Assembly: GCA_024741835.1 (NCBI GenBank)
Contig: JAENRP010000663.1
Location: 1 to 11,810, forward strand
DNA length: 11,810 nt
Direction: 5' to 3'
DNA from: Diplocarpon mali
Taxonomy: Eukaryota; Ascomycota; Leotiomycetes; Helotiales; Drepanopezizaceae
The notes beneath the pieces were generated by a model that ran no database searches, had not been told where the DNA came from, and saw only the letters and a program-made list of their open reading frames with translations. Position 1 is the stretch's first letter. Each line of letters starts with the position of its first letter. Shown piece by piece: positions 8,524 through 11,810 of the stretch. The position numbers and the translations under genes are program-made.

Positions 8524-9594
8524 AAGAATTAGCCCCAGGGTTAGTAATAGTATAGTATGCCTAAAGAGATCATTATCTAACTCTTTATCTTCCTTCTAAG
8601 TCTTCCTTAAAGGCTTCTTACCTTTTAGTAATAATGATAATAATAACAAGAACTTATCGTCCTTGCCTTTAAGGTAATAGAATACGTACTTCTTCCCTAA
8701 ATCCTTCTCCTAAGCCTCTCTTTTCAATTTATTAATTGCAAAGCAATCTTCTGCCTTATAGTATAGCTCTAATTGCTTATAATAAGGATAGGGTAAGTTA
8801 AGGGAGGAGGTAGTAGTATTCCTAAAGGTGCTCTTCTTTAAGTCTTTAAAACCTCTTTTATTTTCTAACTTCTTATAGTCAAAGGAATACGGCTTGCCAG
8901 CCGATTTATTATTATATAAAACGGTTCCGTTCATTTTTAAACTCTATAAGGCTTAAGCTTTATTAGTAATATCTTTAATAAGAGCTTTAAGCGTAATCTC
9001 TGATTTTCGTCCAGCTACTATAGCTAAGCGAAGGTTAGAGCGTTATCGATTTGCCTAAATAGGCCATCTATTAGAACAGCTAGCAATAAATATGATAGGG
9101 TACTAGTAAGAGGGAGGGGCAGAGTCGAGAGCTTCCAATTTAGTGATTAAAAGCCTAAAGGCGACGACGTAAGCTTCGAGTGAGTTGAAGTTGTCATATT
9201 TAATAGTAACGTAGGTCTATATAGCGTTATATTCAAGTACTATTCCAGATCCTTTATACTATTTTTAAAAAGCTTCCTATATATCTAAGGCAGATTTGTC
9301 GCCTTCTATATAAGCTAATAGGCCTAGTTTGCAATTAAGTATAATAGCAAGCTTCATTTAAGATTCCTTAGCTTCCTATCTAATCCAATTATCCCTTTCC
9401 TTAAGAGTAATAGAACGGTCTTATAAGTCAACCTTAAGTAGAGCATATATTCTAGCTTTTATATAGAGATATATAGTCAAGGCGTTTGACTTTGCAAGGT
9501 TCAAAACCTTATTCCTCTACTAGCTATAGTCCTCTGCGCCTTTAAGCTTTTAAGACTTAAGGAGGCTAAGGGCAGCCGAAGACAATGACAACAT

Positions 9595-9972
9595 CTTATT
9601 TATATATATATATATAGAGTTATCAAAAGGAGGAGAAAGAGGAGAAGGAAGAGATAAACTATTGAATTCGAGTTTAAGGTACTATATATCAGTCCCTTTA
9701 AAAATAGGTAATTCAGGCAGTAGAGTACTTTTAGCAATTAAGCTAGTAATCTCAGCTATCAGTCCTGATAATTCAGCTATAGTAACGAATCTTACATAAG
9801 CTTGGATTATTGCGTAGCGCTTTAGAAGGGGAGTAGCCACTGTTTTATTATTAAGATAACGCTATCGTGCGTCATTAGTTAAGTAATAAAAACTCAAAAA
9901 TATCGATCAGCCTTTTCATTTGTAAGGGAGACTCTAATCAATGGAATTTATCAAATGCTATTCATAGGCATA
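9595..9972 (-). other. Untranslated leader of element A
   Basis: These 378 bases separate the primer-binding site from the gag ATG. No protein-like frame continues upstream of 9594. A (TA)8 run lies at 9601-9616, just upstream of the start codon, and 9625-9652 is purine-rich on the plus strand (pyrimidine-rich in the transcript). Nothing else is identifiable. Confidence 0.6.
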
Positions 9973-9986
9973 CAGGGCTCATAACT
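9973..9986 (-). other. Primer-binding site of element A, initiator tRNA-Met anticodon type
   Basis: On the plus strand CAGGGCTCATAAC (9973-9985) equals the anticodon stem-loop of eukaryotic initiator tRNA-Met, CAU anticodon included, and abuts the LTR at 9987. In element sense the site is thus complementary to an internal part of that tRNA, as in Drosophila copia and yeast Ty5. The match is 13 consecutive bases. Confidence 0.88.
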
Positions 9987-10219
9987 TATAGCAAGGAGGT
10001 TCTCTAATAGTAAACTTGATAGTAAACTAGAAGAGGGCATAAAGAAGTATAAAGTGCAAACGACGATATTAGGTATCTTAGTTCATAAGAGCTCTCTAAC
10101 TACAAGCTATTTAATAAGGGCTGCCACTAAGTCATGTAGCAAGTCATATAACATATTATATATATGATATATCATGTGACAGATCATATGACAAACATGT
10201 GACAGGCATACTTGCAACA
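9987..10219 (-). repeat. 5' LTR of element A (233 bp)
   Basis: It pairs with 4618-4850 with no indel and only transition differences. Its last element-sense bases (CTTGCTATA, formerly CTACA) touch the primer-binding site. It keeps more CA and TG dinucleotides near its element-sense start than the other LTR. AT-rich stretches such as TATATATAATATG near 10157-10169 could hold the promoter, but this is not demonstrable. Confidence 0.95.
10173..10204 (-). promoter_or_regulatory. Triple CATRTGACA repeat in U3 of the A LTR
   Basis: On the plus strand CATGTGACA, CATATGACA and CATGTGACA occur at 10173, 10185 and 10196, 11-12 bp apart (about one helical turn). The element-sense form TGTCACATG contains the E-box core CACATG. 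Short direct repeats in U3 often bind transcription factors. The partner LTR keeps the first two as CATATGACA at 4804 and 4816. A regulatory role is inference. Confidence 0.45.
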
Positions 10220-10224
10220 TCTAT
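10220..10224 (+). repeat. Target-site duplication of element A, right copy (TCTAT)
   Basis: This is a perfect repeat of 4613-4617, directly after the last LTR base. Removing A and one copy rejoins B's integrase in frame. Confidence 0.95.
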
Positions 10225-11810
10225 TATAAGATGCTAACTTACTATTAGAATTCTAAGACCTTGCGGTTAAGGCAAACGCATACCTATAAAATAGAATAGG
10301 TAATAGACTAATAGTTAATAGCACTTGAATATTACTATATAAGGTATATTTTAAATAGAAACTAAGCCTAAACTATATCCGCGTCTTTAGAAGCGTCTAC
10401 TACTTTTATATTAGCCCGAAGTCCTAGCCTATAGGTATAAAGAGTAAGAAGCTAATAGACTAAGGTAAAGAGTATATATTTATTAAGTATATTAAATAGA
10501 TAATAAAGTAATAGATAGTATATACGCTAGATCTAAGGTAAGTAATTATATTCTTAATAGTTAAGCTCGATAAATCTCGAAATAGGAAGGAGCTATCCTT
10601 AAAGCTTTATATACTTAAAGATTCGCAAGGTATACTACTTAATAGTAATACTATTAAGCCGAACTAATAACCCCTTTCTCTTAGCTTAGGTATATTAAGC
10701 GCACTTACTAATCGACGACCTATTAATCGCCTAAAGGCTAAATAGACTATTCTTATTATCCGCAAACTACTTAAAGTATAGAACAACTTTAATATCATTA
10801 TCCCTTTAATTAAAGTACCTATAGTAAAGGATATTCCTAAAATAGGTATAAGTAATAATAAGCCTCTACTATTAGAAAGCGGTTCTTTAAATAATAAGCC
10901 TATAGAACCTATAGCTAAACCTATGCCTTTAAAGAGGAATAGAGACTTAGAATTAAAAGATACTTTAGACGAATGCGAGTTTAAGTATATTTAGGCTATA
11001 ATAGTGCATAGGACTTATAAGCTTAAACTTTAATAGAGCTTTAATAAAGATAATATATTCCTAGCCGCTAAAGGGATAATGAAAATCTCTCTTTTAAAGA
11101 TATATAATAAAGCTATTAATGATCTAGAGAATAGAGTTGTATAAAATAAGGCAATCTAAGAGGAGATAAGCTCTTTTATTATAAATAGTATATAAATAGA
11201 AGAACTGATATTAAAGGACGTGAACTTAATATTAATAAAGTGGGTCTTTACTATTAAGATATATATAGATAGGACCTTAGAATGTTATAAAGCAAGGCTT
11301 ATAGCTAAGGACTTTTCCTAATAGTATAAAGAAGACTATTTCAATATATTCGCGCTAATAGTTCATATAAATACCCTTTGCATATTTATAATAATAGTAG
11401 CTGCTAAGGACCTTAAATGCAAATAGCATAATATTAAAAATGCATTTACCAAAGCGATTATAAAAGAATGGATTTTTCTCTTTTAACCTAATGGTGTTCT
11501 TATATACGCTAGCCACTCTTTCTATATACTTTATAGTATTTATAAGCTTAAGCAATTAGCCTATAATTAGAACCTCTTATATAGCTCTACTTTAGTAGAA
11601 ATAGGATTTGTTTAAAGCTTAGCTAACCTTTATCTATTTACCTATATTAAGCGTAGAATCAAATTGCTATTATATATTAATGATATTACTATAGCTACGA
11701 AAACAACTACTTAATTAGATTAGTTCTTTATAACTATTTGAAAACGTTTTAATATTAAGGATCTAAGGGGAATTTATAAGATCCTTAGTATCTATATTAT
11801 AAGGAACCGC
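10225..11810 (+). pseudogene. pol: Copia integrase C-terminal part and RT (element B, 3' part, runs off window)
   Basis: This continues the frame interrupted at 4617. The first 300 bases encode the end of the copia integrase region: a LLEFWDLAVKANAYL-like stretch (FW.ea...A.yl.NR pattern), then VFRSVYYFYISPKS and GKEYIFIKY, matching the FG-x-YV...K and GY landmarks. From about 10500 to 11240 comes the variable IN-RT linker. RT begins near 11241 with KWVF and proceeds as in element C. Its catalytic box reads YINDI at 11673-11687, so one of the two aspartates survives here (11682-11684) while C has lost both. Stops are scattered throughout. The feature ends at the window edge, not at a natural boundary. 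Confidence 0.85.
10840..11810 (+). repeat. Direct repeat, copy 2 (partner 1-971)
   Basis: This is the same Copia IN-RT linker and RT segment as at the left window edge, with no net indel. Differences are almost all transitions: for example, bases 1-60 differ at two positions, both C/T or G/A. The first third is more divergent than the RT core, as expected for a linker. Confidence 0.95.

Larger units (their letters stand above)
5125..9594 (-). pseudogene. gag-pol: Copia gag-pol polyprotein, 1489 codons, RIP-inactivated (element A)
   Basis: A single frame runs from ATG at 9594 to TAA at 5127-5125 with no net indel and no frameshift between gag and pol. Residue order: gag 1 to about 340, with about 15 stops in the first 220 codons and a decayed zinc knuckle at 269-284 (only the last Cys left); protease active site Asp-Ile-Gly at 405-407 (expected Asp-Thr-Gly), within YDIGASKHVSND; integrase HHCC with His543, Tyr548 (former His), Cys577 and Cys580; integrase core with all three catalytic acids kept, Asp608, Asp670 and Glu706, giving the D-D-35-E spacing; RT with the YVDD box mutated to YINN (Asn1163-Asn1164); RNase H with YCDSDWAGN at 1333 on (Asp1335, Asp1337), then EAEYVA and TKHIDIKF, typical of Ty1/copia. 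Stops are TAA and TAG at Gln or Trp sites and at least one TGA at a Trp site. Repeat modules occupy residues about 358-387 and 851-898. It cannot be translated as a whole. Confidence 0.93.
4618..10219 (-). mobile_element. Element A: complete, RIP-inactivated Ty1/copia retrotransposon
   Basis: This is a 5602-bp element lying antisense to B and inserted in B's integrase region. Read on the minus strand the order is 5' LTR 10219-9987, primer-binding site 9986-9973, leader, gag-pol 9594-5125, 3' untranslated end, polypurine tract 4860-4851, 3' LTR 4850-4618. Both LTRs are 233 bp with TG...CA-type ends and the whole is bracketed by TCTAT. It is a different family from B and C: LTRs, leader and protein sequences are distinct, though catalytic spacing agrees. 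It is the youngest of the three by position. Confidence 0.95.
1429..11810 (+). mobile_element. Element B: Ty1/copia retrotransposon inserted in C and itself split by A
   Basis: B occupies 1429-4617 and, after the insertion of A plus one copy of its target duplication, 10225-11810, where it leaves the window. The order is 5' LTR, primer-binding site, repeat-bearing leader, gag, protease, integrase (split), RT. This gag-PR-IN-RT order defines Ty1/copia elements. All coding parts share one frame, and A plus one target-site copy adds 5607 bp, a multiple of three, so the frame phase is the same on both sides. B's own 3' LTR and target duplication are out of view, so its insertion into C rests on the LTR/PBS junction and on the abrupt end of C's RNase H. 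Confidence 0.85.

Noticed and set aside
8710..8934. Stand-alone small gene
   Set aside because: It is an open stretch of element A's gag (residues 221-294) between two stops, in frame with the rest of gag-pol.
9973..9985. Possible tRNA gene fragment
   Set aside because: Only the anticodon stem-loop matches and it abuts an LTR, so it is a primer-binding site; no acceptor, D or T arms are present around it.
10408..10440. Possible extra copy of the 23-bp motif in B (GTCCTAGCCTATAGGT)
   Set aside because: It falls in the conserved ISPKS segment of the integrase C-terminal region and lacks the ACTC and GAGT ends, so the likeness is probably chance.
11355..11555. Minus-strand open frame of 66 codons
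   Set aside because: It is antisense to the RT of element B; the plus-strand frame carries the family motifs.
1..11810. Mitochondrial or AT-rich bacterial origin
   Set aside because: LTR retrotransposons with an initiator-tRNA primer site and directional CA-to-TA decay point to nuclear fungal DNA; no mitochondrial gene is present.
1..11810. The 971-bp direct repeats as LTRs of one 11-kb element
   Set aside because: They encode RT, lie at the window edges and are separated by LTRs, a leader and gag of element B; they are two copies of one family.

Overview
The window looks like a repeat-rich, AT-rich block of a filamentous ascomycete (Pezizomycotina) genome inactivated by repeat-induced point mutation (RIP). 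The dinucleotides CA and TG are strongly depleted and TA enriched. Coding frames are broken by in-frame TAA, TAG and a few TGA codons at former Gln and Trp positions, while frame itself is kept for kilobases. I found no host gene. Everything I can explain belongs to three Ty1/copia (Pseudoviridae) LTR retrotransposons nested inside one another. The organism is inferred from the mutation style and the Copia proteins, not from a species marker.

Layout. (1) Element C, 1-1428, plus strand: the reverse transcriptase (RT) and start of RNase H of an old Copia copy, cut off at 1428. (2) Element B, plus strand, same family as C: 5' LTR (1429-1623), an initiator-tRNA-Met primer-binding site (1624-1638), a leader with tandem repeats (1742-1990), then gag, protease (PR) and integrase (IN) to 4617. 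It resumes at 10225 with the integrase C-terminal part and RT, and leaves the window at 11810. B 10840-11810 aligns with C 1-971 without net indel. (3) Element A, minus strand, a different Copia family, complete at 4618-10219 and inserted into B's integrase. It has two 233-bp LTRs, a perfect 5-bp target-site duplication (TCTAT), a polypurine tract, a primer-binding site and one gag-pol frame of 1489 codons (9594 down to 5125).

Order of events: B inserted into the RNase H region of C, then A inserted into B, and all three were riddled with transition mutations. None can now encode a working protein.

The most unusual feature is a GC-rich, nearly palindromic 23-bp motif. It is present in at least nine copies in B (3549-3970) and about six in A (6926-7044, 8435-8523, 5029-5051). 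Where it lies in a frame it reads as a T-P-x-P-G-L-x-V peptide. Both families share a 48-bp (16-codon) spacing, alternating with 39 bp in B. The blocks sit in linkers between polyprotein domains (PR/IN in B; gag/PR and IN/RT in A), plus one in A's 3' untranslated end. This looks like a small in-frame module that spread between unrelated Copia families.
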